Part shown: positions 15,497-24,965 of the stretch, in pieces
How positions within the stretch are numbered: position 1 is the stretch's first letter
Layout: the number at the start of each line of letters is the position of its first letter
Origin: Nonomuraea montanisoli
Lineage (GTDB): Bacteria > Actinomycetota > Actinomycetes > Streptosporangiales > Streptosporangiaceae
Length of the DNA stretch: 64,000 nucleotides
Assembly (NCBI RefSeq): GCF_013363975.1
Contig: NZ_JABWGN010000020.1
Location: 62,001-126,000, forward strand
Reading direction: 5' to 3'
The notes under the pieces: generated by a model
What the model was told of the DNA's origin: nothing
The model's database searches: none
The model's input: only the letters and a program-made list of their open reading frames with translations
Program-made: the position numbers and the translations under genes

Positions 15497-16888
15497 GTGC
15501 TCACCGACACCCGCGTGGCGCTGCCCCCGCAGCGCCGCCTCGCCGCCCTCGCCACCCTCGCCGACCACCGCGGCTTCGCCGTGCTCCTGCTCCTGGCCGC
15601 CGCGCTGCGGGTGGTGACGATGCTCGCCTACCGCCCCGCCACGCTCTACTGGTACGACTCCTTCACCTACCTCGACACCGCTGTGCACCCGGCCCCGTCG
15701 GCGACGTTCCACCCGATCGGCTACCCGTTGCTGCTGCGGGGGCTGCTGCCGTTCCACAGCGTGGAGCTGGTCGCGGCCGTCCAGCACGTCATCGGCCTGG
15801 GCACCGGGATGCTGCTCTACGCGGTGCTGCGCCGCAGGTCGGCGCCCGGCTGGGTGGCGGCCTCGGCGACGGTGCCGCTGCTGTTCGACGCCTCCTTCCT
15901 GCGCCTGGAGCAGGCCGTCCTGTCCGACACGCAGTTCGTCTTCCTGGTCGTGGCCGGGCTGGCCGTGCTGATGTGGTCGCCCCGGCTGTCCGTGCGCGCC
16001 GCCGCCGGAGCGGGCCTGCTGTTCGCCTTGGCCGCGCTGACCAGGACGATCGCGCTGCCGCTGCTGCTGCTCGTCGTGCTCGTGCTGGCCGTGCGGCGCG
16101 TGGGCTGGCGGCCGCTGGTGGCGCTGGTCCTGGCCGGTTCGCTGCCTCTGGCGGGCTACGCCGCCTGGTACGCCCGGCACCACGGCCGTTTCGCCATCAG
16201 CGGCGCCGACGGCGTCGCCCTGTGGGCCCGCACGATGACCTTCGCCGACTGCGCCCGCATCCAGCCGCCGCCCGATCTGGCGCGCCTGTGCCCCAACGGG
16301 ACGAAGGTGGACGCGGCCTCCGAGTACGTGTGGTCCCCCGGGGCCTCGCTCAACCGGCTGCCCGGCGACCGGTTCACGCACAACGACCTCGCCCGCGCGT
16401 TCGCGATCGACGCGATCCTCGCCCAGCCGCTGGACTACCTGGGCGACGTCGCGCGCGACACCGCCATCGCCTTCTCCTGGACCCCGATCCCGCACCCCGA
16501 ACGCGTCACCCCGGCGTTCGGCTTCAGGAGCGGGCGCTGGGAGCTGCCCGACCAGCCGCTGGTCGACAAGGTCAGACGGGAGTACGACCCGGACATCCGC
16601 GGCCTGTCGTCGGTCTCGCCGTACGCGGACTTCCTCATCGCCTACCAGTACGCCGCCTACCTGCGCGGCCCGTTCCTGGGCCTCATCCTCCTGCTGGGCG
16701 GGATCGCCGCGGTGCGGCGGCCCGGCGTGGCGCTGCTGCCGTGGGCCGTGGCGACGGGCCTGCTGATCGGCCCGGTCGCGGTCCTGGACTTCGACCACCG
16801 GTACGTGCTGCCCGTGATCCCCGTCGCCTGCCTGGCCGCCGCCCTCGTTCAGGCGCCCGCCGTACGCACCGGGCCCAGGCGGGCGTGA
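15497..16888 (+). CDS. Multi-pass membrane protein, GT-C glycosyltransferase-like
   Basis: The 463-residue product has about ten membrane segments. Its first outer loop, YRPATLYWYDSFTYLDTAVHP, holds an Asp in the position of the catalytic acidic residue of GT-C enzymes, and HPIGYPLLLRGLLP follows. Such proteins move sugars from polyprenyl-phosphate carriers to acceptors outside the membrane (ArnT/PMT-like). Substrate unknown. GTG 15497 is favoured because it begins a usual N-terminus; ATG 15458 is possible. Its 3' end overlaps the convergent TetR gene by 40 bp. Confidence 0.78.
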   Translation: MLTDTRVALPPQRRLAALATLADHRGFAVLLLLAAALRVVTMLAYRPATLYWYDSFTYLDTAVHPAPSATFHPIGYPLLLRGLLPFHSVELVAAVQHVIGLGTGMLLYAVLRRRSAPGWVAASATVPLLFDASFLRLEQAVLSDTQFVFLVVAGLAVLMWSPRLSVRAAAGAGLLFALAALTRTIALPLLLLVVLVLAVRRVGWRPLVALVLAGSLPLAGYAAWYARHHGRFAISGADGVALWARTMTFADCARIQPPPDLARLCPNGTKVDAASEYVWSPGASLNRLPGDRFTHNDLARAFAIDAILAQPLDYLGDVARDTAIAFSWTPIPHPERVTPAFGFRSGRWELPDQPLVDKVRREYDPDIRGLSSVSPYADFLIAYQYAAYLRGPFLGLILLLGGIAAVRRPGVALLPWAVATGLLIGPVAVLDFDHRYVLPVIPVACLAAALVQAPAVRTGPRRA

Positions 16889-17466
16889 ACGGCGCGGCGG
16901 GCGCGGCCGGCGGCGCGCGGGTCGCGGTGCAACTGGAGGGCGTGGTTGAGCGCCATGACCAGGCCGGTCAGCTCGAACGCCAGGTCGGCGGGGTCCGTGT
17001 CGCCCGGCAGGTCGCCGGCCTCCACCGCGCGCCCGGCCTCCTTGCGCAGCCGCGCGGACCAGGCGTCGAAGCGGGCCTCGATCGCGTCCCGCACCGCGCC
17101 CTCCCTGCCGTCGAACTCGTGGGCGGCGGCCACGAAGAAGCAGCCGCCGGGGAACACTTCGCGTTCCAGATAGGAGATCCACGCCTCGCAGAGGGCGGCG
17201 AGACGCGGCAGCCCCGGCGCGGCCGGCACGACCGGCTCCCACACCTCGGCGCGGAACACCTCCCCCGCCCGCTCCAGCACCGCGAGCTGGAGCGCCTCCT
17301 TGGAACCGAAGTGCCCGAGCACGCCCGACTTGCTCATGCCGAGCTCGGTCGCGAGCCGGCCGATGGTCAGACCTTCCAGCCCTTCGACGGAGGCGATGGC
17401 CACGGAGCGGTCGAGGATGGCGCAGCGGGTGGTGAGCGCTTCGGCGACGGACCTGCGGGGGCTCAT
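16849..17466 (-). CDS. TetR-family transcriptional regulator
   Basis: A 205-residue regulator with an N-terminal TetR helix-turn-helix (ILDRSVAIASVEGLEGLTIGRLATELGMSKSGVLGHFGSKEALQLAV, about 17-62) and a C-terminal ligand domain of the TetR_C_6-like type (FPGGCFFVAAAHEFDGREG). It is divergent from the KAS III gene. A perfect palindrome in the shared promoter region makes it the probable repressor of itself and of that enzyme. The ligand is unknown, possibly an acyl compound. Confidence 0.92.
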   Translation of the reverse strand: MSPRRSVAEALTTRCAILDRSVAIASVEGLEGLTIGRLATELGMSKSGVLGHFGSKEALQLAVLERAGEVFRAEVWEPVVPAAPGLPRLAALCEAWISYLEREVFPGGCFFVAAAHEFDGREGAVRDAIEARFDAWSARLRKEAGRAVEAGDLPGDTDPADLAFELTGLVMALNHALQLHRDPRAAGRARRAVHARLGPVRTAGA

Positions 17467-17524
17467 GGGCCCATCATGCGGGCTCGGGGGCGCGGGACGA
17501 AATCCATGGCGGCCACTTTAGCGT

Positions 17525-17546
17525 CCGAACGTTCGGTTGCTATAGT
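17525..17546 (+). promoter_or_regulatory. Palindromic operator and leaderless promoter of the KAS III gene
   Basis: CCGAACGTTCGG (17525-17536) is a perfect 12-bp palindrome between the divergent TetR and KAS III genes. TATAGT (17541-17546) lies 8 nt before ATG 17555, so the mRNA is probably leaderless. The palindrome sits in the -35/-10 spacer, ideal for repression by the TetR protein. Confidence 0.7.
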
Positions 17547-17554
17547 CGCCGGGC

Positions 17555-18493
17555 ATGAACGGATCGCGCATCGTCGCCACCGGCCACTACCAGCCCGCCA
17601 GGGTGCTGACCAACGACGACCTCGCCGCCATGGTGGACACCAGCGACGAGTGGATCACCCAGCGGGTGGGCATCCGCACCCGCCACGTCTGCGCCCCCGG
17701 CGAGGGCGTGCCGGAGCTGGCCGCGAACGCCGCGGCCAAGGCGCTGGCCGGCAGCGGCCTGGACGCCGCCGACATCGACCTCGTGCTGGTGGCGACCTGC
17801 ACCCAGCTCGACCGCGCGCCGAACGTGGCCGCCATCGTCGCGGGCCGCCTCGGCGTGCCGGGCGCGGCGGTCATGGACGTGGGCGTGTCGTGCTCGGGGT
17901 TCACGCACGCGCTGGCCACGGCCGACCACACGATCCGCGCGGGCGCGGCCAGGAACGCGCTGGTCATCGGCGCCGACACGATGACGGCGGTCACCGACTG
18001 GACCGACCGCACCACGTGCGTGCTGACCGGCGACGGAGCCGGTGCGGCCGTGGTGAGCGCGGCGCCCGCGCCGGAGATCGGCCCGGTCGTCTGGGGCTCG
18101 TTCCCCGAGCTGGGCGACGCGGTGCGCATCGGGGGCACGCCCACCCGGTTCGCCCAGGAGGGGCAGACCGTCTACCGCTGGGCCACCACCAGGCTGCCCG
18201 CCATCGCCCGGCAGGCGTGCGAGCGCGGCGGGGTGGCGCCCGAGGAGCTGGCCGCCGTGGTCCTGCACCAGGCGAACCTGCGCATGATCGAGCCCATCGC
18301 CGAGCGCATCGGGGCGGTCAACGCGGTCGTGGCCCGCGACGTGGTCGACTCGGGCAACACCTCGGCGGCGAGCGTGCCGCTGGCGCTGTCCAAGCTGGTG
18401 GAGCGCGGGGAGGTGCGGCGCGGCGCGCCGATGCTGCTGTTCGGCTTCGGCGGCAACCTGTCGTACGCGGGGATGGTCGTCCGCTGCCCCTGA
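17555..18493 (+). CDS. 3-oxoacyl-ACP synthase III (KAS III, FabH-like)
   Basis: A 312-residue thiolase-fold enzyme with the KAS III triad: Cys113 (GVSCSGFTHAL), His238 (VVLHQANLRM) and Asn268 (DSGNTSAAS). The N-terminal motif DEWITQRVGIRTRH is typical of FabH. It condenses an acyl-CoA starter with malonyl-ACP, or in variants makes an ester or amide. The usual ACAGF around the Cys is replaced by VSCSGF. It stands alone under a TetR operator, away from other fatty acid synthesis genes, so it is more likely a specialised starter enzyme than the housekeeping FabH. Confidence 0.9.
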   Translation: MNGSRIVATGHYQPARVLTNDDLAAMVDTSDEWITQRVGIRTRHVCAPGEGVPELAANAAAKALAGSGLDAADIDLVLVATCTQLDRAPNVAAIVAGRLGVPGAAVMDVGVSCSGFTHALATADHTIRAGAARNALVIGADTMTAVTDWTDRTTCVLTGDGAGAAVVSAAPAPEIGPVVWGSFPELGDAVRIGGTPTRFAQEGQTVYRWATTRLPAIARQACERGGVAPEELAAVVLHQANLRMIEPIAERIGAVNAVVARDVVDSGNTSAASVPLALSKLVERGEVRRGAPMLLFGFGGNLSYAGMVVRCP

Positions 18494-18497
18494 CCCG

Positions 18498-19118
18498 CTA
18501 GCCCTCCTCCGCCGCCGCCGCGCCGGGGCGGTCGCCCAGGTGGCCGACCAGGCGCGCGACCTGCTCCGCGTAGTACGCGGCGAACTCGGGCGAGGCCGGG
18601 TCCAGCCCCGTGACCGCCCGCGCGAGCTGCGGGAACGACACCCCGGCCGCGGTCATGGCGAACAGGGCGAGCAGCACGGCCGGCGGATCGACGTCGGCCG
18701 GCAGCTCGCCCGCCTCCTGCCGGCGGCGCAGGTGCTCGGCCTCGCGCCGGAAGTCCTCCTCCATGGCCGGGGCGGGCGGCCCGTCGTCGGTGAGGCCCTG
18801 CCAGACCATGAGCCGGCCGTAGTCGCGATGGGCGGAGTTGGCCCGGACGTATCCGGCGACGAGGCCGGCCAGCGTGGCGCCGGGATCGGCGAACATCCCC
18901 TCCTCGCGCTGCCAGCTCCCGGTCAGGGCTTGGTAGAGGCCCTCCTTGCCGCCGAAGTAGTACGAGATGAGCTGCTTGTTGACCCCGGCGCCGGCCGCGA
19001 TCTCGCTCACCCGGGCCCCCGCGAACCCCTTGGCCGCGAACTCCCGCAACGCCGCCTCCAGGATGCGCGCCTTGGTGCGCTCGGGGTCGCGCTGCTTCTC
19101 CTCTGGTGCTCGTCTCAC
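18498..19118 (-). CDS. TetR-family transcriptional regulator
   Basis: The 206-residue protein has a TetR helix-turn-helix at about 18-62 (ILEAALREFAAKGFAGARVSEIAAGAGVNKQLISYYFGGKEGLYQAL) and a helical ligand domain. Its GTG start faces the flavin monooxygenase gene at 19183. Two similar palindromic boxes lie between the two starts, so it very likely represses the monooxygenase. It is convergent with the KAS III gene, ending 5 bp after its stop. Confidence 0.92.
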   Translation of the reverse strand: MRRAPEEKQRDPERTKARILEAALREFAAKGFAGARVSEIAAGAGVNKQLISYYFGGKEGLYQALTGSWQREEGMFADPGATLAGLVAGYVRANSAHRDYGRLMVWQGLTDDGPPAPAMEEDFRREAEHLRRRQEAGELPADVDPPAVLLALFAMTAAGVSFPQLARAVTGLDPASPEFAAYYAEQVARLVGHLGDRPGAAAAEEG

Positions 19119-19129
19119 CGTCGAAGACT

Positions 19130-19175
19130 ATCATCCATCCGGATGGTTGACAGAATCATCCGTATGGTTGATAGT
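19130..19175 (+). promoter_or_regulatory. Twin TetR operators over a consensus leaderless promoter
   Basis: Box 1 (19130-19149) is ATCATCC-atccgg-ATGGTTG-like and box 2 (19154-19172) is AATCATCC-gt-ATGGTTGAT. Both share ATCATCC and ATGGTTG half-sites. TTGACA (19147-19152), 17 nt, GATAGT (19170-19175) forms a near-consensus promoter covered by the boxes. Transcription would begin about at ATG 19183, so the mRNA is leaderless. Confidence 0.75.
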
Positions 19176-19182
19176 CGTTCCC

Positions 19183-20433
19183 ATGAGCAACGACATCGCG
19201 ATCATCGGTGGCGGCATCGGCGGGCTCTGCCTGGCCCAGGGGCTGCGCAAGGCGGGCAGGGAGGTGACCGTCTACGAGCGGGACCGCACCCCCGGCGACC
19301 GGGTGCAGGGCTACCGCGTCCACATCGACCCGAACGGCGCCCGCGCGCTCCACGACTGCCTGCCGCCCGAGCTGTGGCAGGCGTTCCTGGCCACCACCGG
19401 CCGAGGCGGCCAGGACTTCGGCTTCCTCACCGAGCAGCTCGGCCTCCTCGCCCTGATCGAGACGCCCCCGGCGGCCGACCCGGCCGGCGACCACCACTCC
19501 GTCAGCCGCATCACGCTCCGCCAGGTGCTGCTGTCGGGGCTGGAGGACGTGGTGCACTACGGCAAGACCTTCGAGCGCTACGAGCGGCTGCCCGACGGGC
19601 GGATCGAGTTGTTCTTCGCCGACGGCTCCACCGCGCGGGCCGACGTGGTGATCGCCGCCGACGGCGGCAACTCCCGGGTGCGGGCGCAGTACCTCCCGCA
19701 CGCCCGGCGCGTGGACACGGGCATCACCACCGTGGCCGGCAAGTTCCCGCTGACGGACGAGACCCGGCGGCTCATCGCGCCCCGGCTGTCCGACGGGCCG
19801 AACAGCATCATCCCGCCGAAGGGCATGGGCATGTTCGTGGCCCCGCACGACGTGACCGGGCTCGCCCCGGTGGACGGCATCGGCGTGACCGAGCAGGGCG
19901 GCGCGCTGATGGACAACACCAGCGCCTACATCCTCTGGGCCGTCGGCGCGGCGGAGGGCCGCTTCCCCAGCGACCTCTCCGGGATGTCCGGCGAGCGGCT
20001 GCGGGCCACGGTGGAGCGGATGATCGGCTCCTGGCACCCGGACCTGCGCCGGATGGTCTCCATGTCGGACCCGGAGACCGTCTCGCTGCTGCCGATCCGC
20101 ACCTCGATCCCGATCGACCCGTGGCCGGCCTCCACCATCACCCTGCTCGGCGACGCCATCCACAGCATGACGCCGATGCGCGGCATCGGCGCCAACACCG
20201 CGCTGCGCGACGCCCGCCTGCTGTTCCAGGCGCTGACCGGCGGGCGCGAGACCGTCGAGGCCATCGCCGGGTACGAGGAGCAGATGCGGGAGTACGGCTT
20301 CGCGGCCGTGCGCGACTCGCTCGACGCCGCCCGCCAGTTCGTGGGCGAGAGCCTGCTGGGGCGGCTCGGGTTCAAGACGTTCCTGCGCACGGCGCAGCGT
20401 TTCCCCCGGCTGAAGGACAAGGCGTTCTCCTAG
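19183..20433 (+). CDS. FAD-dependent monooxygenase
   Basis: This 416-residue flavoprotein has the N-terminal GGGIGG dinucleotide motif (residues 8-13, followed by the acid of VYERD), a DG motif (VVIAADGGNSRVR) and the GD motif (LLGDAIHSMTPMRGIGANTALRDA). That set defines class A aromatic or polyketide hydroxylases using NAD(P)H and O2. Substrate unknown; such enzymes under a TetR repressor often detoxify antibiotics (TetX/RIF-like) or tailor polyketides. The start is fixed by the leaderless promoter. Transcription is divergent from its TetR gene. Confidence 0.92.
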   Translation: MSNDIAIIGGGIGGLCLAQGLRKAGREVTVYERDRTPGDRVQGYRVHIDPNGARALHDCLPPELWQAFLATTGRGGQDFGFLTEQLGLLALIETPPAADPAGDHHSVSRITLRQVLLSGLEDVVHYGKTFERYERLPDGRIELFFADGSTARADVVIAADGGNSRVRAQYLPHARRVDTGITTVAGKFPLTDETRRLIAPRLSDGPNSIIPPKGMGMFVAPHDVTGLAPVDGIGVTEQGGALMDNTSAYILWAVGAAEGRFPSDLSGMSGERLRATVERMIGSWHPDLRRMVSMSDPETVSLLPIRTSIPIDPWPASTITLLGDAIHSMTPMRGIGANTALRDARLLFQALTGGRETVEAIAGYEEQMREYGFAAVRDSLDAARQFVGESLLGRLGFKTFLRTAQRFPRLKDKAFS

Positions 20434-20504
20434 GGTCTCCCCGGCCCGCGGGCGGCGGGGAGAATGGGGACCCGACGACGGAAACCGCCTGGGTGGAGGA
20501 CTGG

Positions 20505-23500
20505 ATGCGGATCGGGATCCTGGGGCCGCTCCACGTGGCGGGGGCCGCGGTCAAGGGCGCCCGGGTGCGGGCGCTGCTGGCGCGGCTGGCGCTGGACCCC
20601 GGCCGCGTGGTGACGGCCGACCGGCTGATCGGCGACCTGTGGCCGGAGGAGGCGCCGGAGCACCCGACGGCGGCGTTGCAGTCGCTGGTGTCCCGGGCGC
20701 GGCGCGAGGCGCCGGGGATCGTGGTCTCGCATCCCGCCGGGTACGCGCTCGACGTGCCTGCCGCCGAGGTGGACGCGTGGGAGTTCGAGCGGCTCGTACG
20801 AGCGGGCGAGGCGCGGGCGGCGCTGCGGCTGTGGCGGGGGGCGGCGCTGGCGGACGTGGCGGCGATGCCGTTCGCGGCCGGAGCGGCGGCGCGGCTGGAG
20901 GAGCTGCGGCTGACGGCCCTGGCGACGCGCATCGCCACCGACCTGGCACGGCACGACGACGCGGCGGGCGAGGGTGGTGGAGTCGAGGAGGCGGTGGCCG
21001 AGCTGCGGGCGCTGGTGGCCGAGCATCCGCTGCGGGAGCCGTTCCACGCCCTGCTCGTACGGGCGCTGGTGACGGCCGGGCGGCGGGGTGAGGCGCTGGA
21101 GGCGTTCGAGCGGGCACGGGCCTGCCTCGCCGACGAGCTGGGCGCCGATCCCGGGCCCGCGCTGCGCGAGGCGCACCTGGCGGCACTGCGCGAGGAGCCC
21201 GCCGCCACCCGCACCACCCCGCGGAGGCCCGCCCCGGCCCGCACCACTCCAGAGAGGCCCGCCCCGGCCCGCGCCCCGCAGGAAGCGCACGCTGAGGAGT
21301 CGCGGGGCGGGCGGATGCCGGCTCGCATGACGAGCTTCGTGGGCAGGTCGCACGACCTCTCCCGGCTCCGCGCCCTGCTCACGGCCCCGACGCCCGGCGA
21401 CGGCGCGCGGCTCGTGACGCTCGTGGGCCCCGGCGGGGCGGGCAAGACGCGGCTGGCCGTCGAGACCGCCGACGCGCTCGACGGCGCGGTGTGGCTGGTC
21501 GAGCTGGCCGCCGCCGGAGGGGTGCGCGCCGCGGTGGAGGGCGCGCTGCGCACCACCGACGCCGTGGCGGCGCTGCGCGGCACCCCGCGGCCGGTGCTCG
21601 TGCTCGACAACTGCGAGCACCTGGTCGAGGAGGCCGCCCGGGTGGCGCATTCGCTGCTCGGCGCGGTACCCGAGCTGAGGATCCTGGCCACCAGCCGGGA
21701 GCCGCTGGACATCCCCGGCGAGACGCTCCACCGGGTGCTCCCGCTGGAGGAGGCGGCGGCCGTGGAGCTGTTCCGCGACCGCGCCGCCGCGGCGCGGCCC
21801 GACGCGCGGGTCGAGCCCGGCGACGCGGCCTGGATCTGCCGCGAGCTCGACGGCGTGCCGCTGGCCATCGAGCTGGCCGCGGCCCGGCTGCGGACCATGC
21901 CCGTCGCCCGGCTCCTGCGCGGGCTCGGCGACCGGCTCGCCTTCCGCGGCGGCAGGACCGCCGAGCCGCGGCACCGCACGCTGCGCGCGGTCATCGACTG
22001 GAGCTGGGAGCTGCTGTCGGACGCGGAGCGGGAGCTGCTGCGCGCGTTCACGGTGTTCGCGGGCGGCGCGAGCGCGGACGCGGTCGCACAGGTCTGCGGG
22101 CCCCGAGTCGAGTCACAGGGCAGGGGGGACGGCGAGACGTCCGGCACCGCGAGCGAGGTCGGCGAAGACGACGTGCTCGACGTGCTGGACGTGCTGGCTT
22201 CGCTGGTGGACAAGTCGCTCATCGGCCTGTCCGGCGACCGCTACACGATGCTGGAGACCATCAGGCAGTACGCCGCCGCCGACCTGCCCGACGTGCGCCG
22301 CGCCCACGCGCGGTACTACACGCTGCTGGCCGAGGAGGCCGGTCCCGGGCTGCGGACCGGCGGGCAGCTCCACTGGCTGGCCCTGCTGGACGCCGAGCAG
22401 GGCAACCTCGACGCCGCCCTCGAACGCACCGATGACCCGCTCCGGCTCTTCCTGGCCCGGCTGTGGCCGTGGAGCATCCGGGGACGGCGCGTGGAGGCGG
22501 CCGAGCGGGCGGCGGAGGTGCTGCGGCGGGTGGGCGGCACACCGCCGGAGGGCCGGGAGCTGGCCCACGGGCTCTGCCGGCTGATCACGGGTGACCGGCC
22601 GGACGACGCCGTCCGCCTCTCGGACCATCCGGCGGCGGTGGCCTCGTTCGCGCTGATGCCGGTCCCGCCGTCCGACGTCGTGGAGATCGCCGAGGCGGCC
22701 GCCGAACGGCTGCGCGACCATCCCGACCCGTGGACCAGGGCCGCGGCGCAGCTCATGCGCGGGCTCACGCGGTTCGAGTTCGGCGCGGCGGCCGAGGCCG
22801 GCGAGCCGCTGCGGGCGGCGCTGGCCGGGTTCCGGGAGACCGGCGACCGGTGGGGGCTGTCGTACGCGCTGCACTGGCTGTCGCTGGACGCCGAGAACGA
22901 GGGCGACGACGCGCGGGCCATCGCCCTGGCCATGGAGGGCGCGCGGCTGGCCGGTGAGATCGCCGGGCTGGAGGCGCCCGAGGGGCCGATCCTCTTCCTC
23001 GCCCGGCTGGGCCGTCTCCAGGCCCGTACGGGTGACGTCGCCGGCGCCGCCGCCACCCTGGCCGGAGCCGAGGAGGCCGCGGCCCGCGCCGACGGCGATC
23101 CCCTGGCGGTGGCGCGGGTGCTGCACGCGCGGGCGGAGCTGGCCCGCCGGTCGGGCGATCCGGAGGAGGCCGCCCGGCTGCTGCATCGTGCCCTGGCGCT
23201 GCTGGACGGCGCGCCCCCGCAGTTCGAGGCTCTGGTGAACGTCGAGCTCGCCCGCGTGTCGGCCGACCCCTGGCCGCCGCTGCGCCGCGCCCTGGAGCTC
23301 ATGGACGCCTCGCCGGACCGCACGGTCCGCGCGACCGTGCTGGAGGGCGCGGCCGAGCACTGCGGCCCGCCGCTGGCCGCCGAGCTGGCCGGGGCGGCGC
23401 GGGCGCTGCGCGGCGGGGCCGTGACCGGGGACGCCGCGCTGCTCGCCCGCTGCCGTGACGCCCTGGGCGAGGACGCCCTTCAACGGGCGCTGGCCAGGGG

Positions 23501-23555
23501 CGCCGCGATCCCCCACCCCGAGAGGTACGCGCTGAGCCCGCTCTCGTCGCCGTGA
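20505..23555 (+). CDS. AfsR/SARP-type regulator with BTAD and NB-ARC domains
   Basis: A 1016-residue regulator. An OmpR-like DNA-binding domain (RIGILGPLHV...RVVTADRLIGDLWPEEAPEHP) and a bacterial transcriptional activation domain span about 1-240. After a Pro/Arg linker comes an NTPase domain with Walker A GPGGAGKT near 308-315, Walker B VLVLDNCEH, and the winged-helix region RHRTLRAVIDWSWELLSDAERELLRAF. Helical TPR-like repeats fill the rest. These proteins activate secondary-metabolite genes on an ATP-dependent switch. ATG 20505 has GTGGAGGA 4-5 nt upstream. The 3' end overlaps the convergent monooxygenase gene by 76 bp. Confidence 0.92.
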   Translation: MRIGILGPLHVAGAAVKGARVRALLARLALDPGRVVTADRLIGDLWPEEAPEHPTAALQSLVSRARREAPGIVVSHPAGYALDVPAAEVDAWEFERLVRAGEARAALRLWRGAALADVAAMPFAAGAAARLEELRLTALATRIATDLARHDDAAGEGGGVEEAVAELRALVAEHPLREPFHALLVRALVTAGRRGEALEAFERARACLADELGADPGPALREAHLAALREEPAATRTTPRRPAPARTTPERPAPARAPQEAHAEESRGGRMPARMTSFVGRSHDLSRLRALLTAPTPGDGARLVTLVGPGGAGKTRLAVETADALDGAVWLVELAAAGGVRAAVEGALRTTDAVAALRGTPRPVLVLDNCEHLVEEAARVAHSLLGAVPELRILATSREPLDIPGETLHRVLPLEEAAAVELFRDRAAAARPDARVEPGDAAWICRELDGVPLAIELAAARLRTMPVARLLRGLGDRLAFRGGRTAEPRHRTLRAVIDWSWELLSDAERELLRAFTVFAGGASADAVAQVCGPRVESQGRGDGETSGTASEVGEDDVLDVLDVLASLVDKSLIGLSGDRYTMLETIRQYAAADLPDVRRAHARYYTLLAEEAGPGLRTGGQLHWLALLDAEQGNLDAALERTDDPLRLFLARLWPWSIRGRRVEAAERAAEVLRRVGGTPPEGRELAHGLCRLITGDRPDDAVRLSDHPAAVASFALMPVPPSDVVEIAEAAAERLRDHPDPWTRAAAQLMRGLTRFEFGAAAEAGEPLRAALAGFRETGDRWGLSYALHWLSLDAENEGDDARAIALAMEGARLAGEIAGLEAPEGPILFLARLGRLQARTGDVAGAAATLAGAEEAAARADGDPLAVARVLHARAELARRSGDPEEAARLLHRALALLDGAPPQFEALVNVELARVSADPWPPLRRALELMDASPDRTVRATVLEGAAEHCGPPLAAELAGAARALRGGAVTGDAALLARCRDALGEDALQRALARGAAIPHPERYALSPLSSP

Positions 23556-24799
23556 TAGCCGATGTACCCGTCGGGCCGGACGAGGATGACGCCCTGCCGG
23601 CCGTCGAGCGGCGGGTGCACGCGCACCGCGTCCCCGTAGTCGCGGCCGGTGGCGGCGAGCAGCGTGAAGTGCGTGCCGCGCTGCGCGTCGAACGGACCGC
23701 CGAGGCGTTCGCCGCCCCGCTCGCCCACCGACAGGGGGCTGTCGGTGTAGCCGATCGCGAGCTGGTCGGTCTCGCCGCCGCGCTTGTGCTCGCGCTCGCG
23801 GTACAGGCGGGTGCTGAGGCCGAGCACGTCCGCGGCGACCTCCATGCGCTCGTGCTCGTAGGTGTCGAGCAGCCGCTCCCCGCCGAGGGCGAGCTTCCAG
23901 CCGAGGTTGTACGCGTCCTGCACGCCGGTGTTGAGGCCCTGCCCGCCCGCCGGCGAGTGGACGTGCGCGGCGTCGCCCGCCAGGAAGACGCGGCCGACCC
24001 GGAACCGCTCGGCCATCCGGACGTTGACCCGGTACTCCGAGCGCCAGATCACCTCGTCCAGCGTGACGTGCGGCGCGTGCTCGGCCAGGATCCGGCGCGG
24101 GTCGTCCTCGCCGGTGTAGGGCGCGACGAGCTGGAACACGTCGGTGCCGGGCAGCGGGCACAGGCTCACGTGGAGCACCTTGGCGGCCATGTCGCCCCAC
24201 AGGTGCCAGTGGTCCCGGTCGAGGTCGCGGGTCCTGACGTCCGCCAGCACCGCCCGGTCGCTCTCGTAGGTGTCGCCGAGGAAGCCGACGCCGAGCAGCT
24301 TGCGCACGGTGCTGCGTCCGCCGTCGGCGGCCACGAGGTGGGAGCAGCGGACGCGCTCGCCGGTGGCCAGCGTGGCCGTGACGCTCTCGGCGTCCTGCTC
24401 GACGGCGGTGACGCCCGCGCCGTACTCGACGTGGCCGCCCAGCTCGGCGAGGCGGTCGCGGAGGATCCGCTCGGTGCGCCACTGCGGCTGCATGACGAGG
24501 TTCGGGTACGGCACGCCGGGGGACGGCTCGCGCGGCTCGTCCATCCGCCCCTCCCAGACGACCTGCTCGCCCTGGTAGCTCCGGAGCGGCGGGTAGGCGC
24601 TGCCGGTGGCGAGGATCTCGTCGATGACGCCGAGGTCGTCGAACACCTCAAGCGTCCGCGGCTGGAGTCCCTTGCCGCGCACTCCCTCGGCGGGCCCGGA
24701 CGAGCGCTCCACGATCCGGAAGGCGACGCCGCGGCGGGCCAGCTCGATCCCCAGGGTCAGTCCCGTCGGCCCGGAGCCGACGATCAGCACGTTTGTCAT
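23480..24799 (-). CDS. FAD-dependent monooxygenase (PheA/TfdB type)
   Basis: A 439-residue class A flavin monooxygenase. It has GSGPTG at the FAD site (about residues 8-13), a DG motif (LVAADGGRSTVRKLLGV), and the long GD motif GRVFLAGDAAHVHSPAGGQGLNTGVQDAYNLGWKL. The C-terminal thioredoxin-like domain is shortened compared with phenol hydroxylases. Likely activity is hydroxylation of an aromatic or polyketide ring. ATG 24799 has GGTGGGGGAC just upstream; an ATG ten codons earlier is less likely. It is divergent from the desaturase gene. Confidence 0.9.
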   Translation of the reverse strand: MTNVLIVGSGPTGLTLGIELARRGVAFRIVERSSGPAEGVRGKGLQPRTLEVFDDLGVIDEILATGSAYPPLRSYQGEQVVWEGRMDEPREPSPGVPYPNLVMQPQWRTERILRDRLAELGGHVEYGAGVTAVEQDAESVTATLATGERVRCSHLVAADGGRSTVRKLLGVGFLGDTYESDRAVLADVRTRDLDRDHWHLWGDMAAKVLHVSLCPLPGTDVFQLVAPYTGEDDPRRILAEHAPHVTLDEVIWRSEYRVNVRMAERFRVGRVFLAGDAAHVHSPAGGQGLNTGVQDAYNLGWKLALGGERLLDTYEHERMEVAADVLGLSTRLYREREHKRGGETDQLAIGYTDSPLSVGERGGERLGGPFDAQRGTHFTLLAATGRDYGDAVRVHPPLDGRQGVILVRPDGYIGYHGDESGLSAYLSGWGIAAPLASAR

Positions 24800-24965
24800 G
24801 TCCCCCACCTTGCAAGGGGGCTCTGCCACGGCCCTGCCATACCGCTGTCACGGCGCCGGGCCGCTGCCGCGGCGCTGCCCGGCGAAGCACGACCTTCCGT
24901 CTTCCGTACCGGGCCGTAATACGGGAATGTGGGGGTCACCTTTCCACGGCTAAGTGAGGAGACCA

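Noticed and set aside
15442-18501. A 1019-codon frame covering three genes
   Set aside because: It runs through the GT-C-like protein, TetR and KAS III genes in a non-coding frame; the composition is Arg/Pro/Gly-rich.
24800-24965. CCGTA ... TACGG inverted repeat between the monooxygenase and desaturase genes as an operator
   Set aside because: Only five bases per arm with an 11-bp spacer; too little to support a site.
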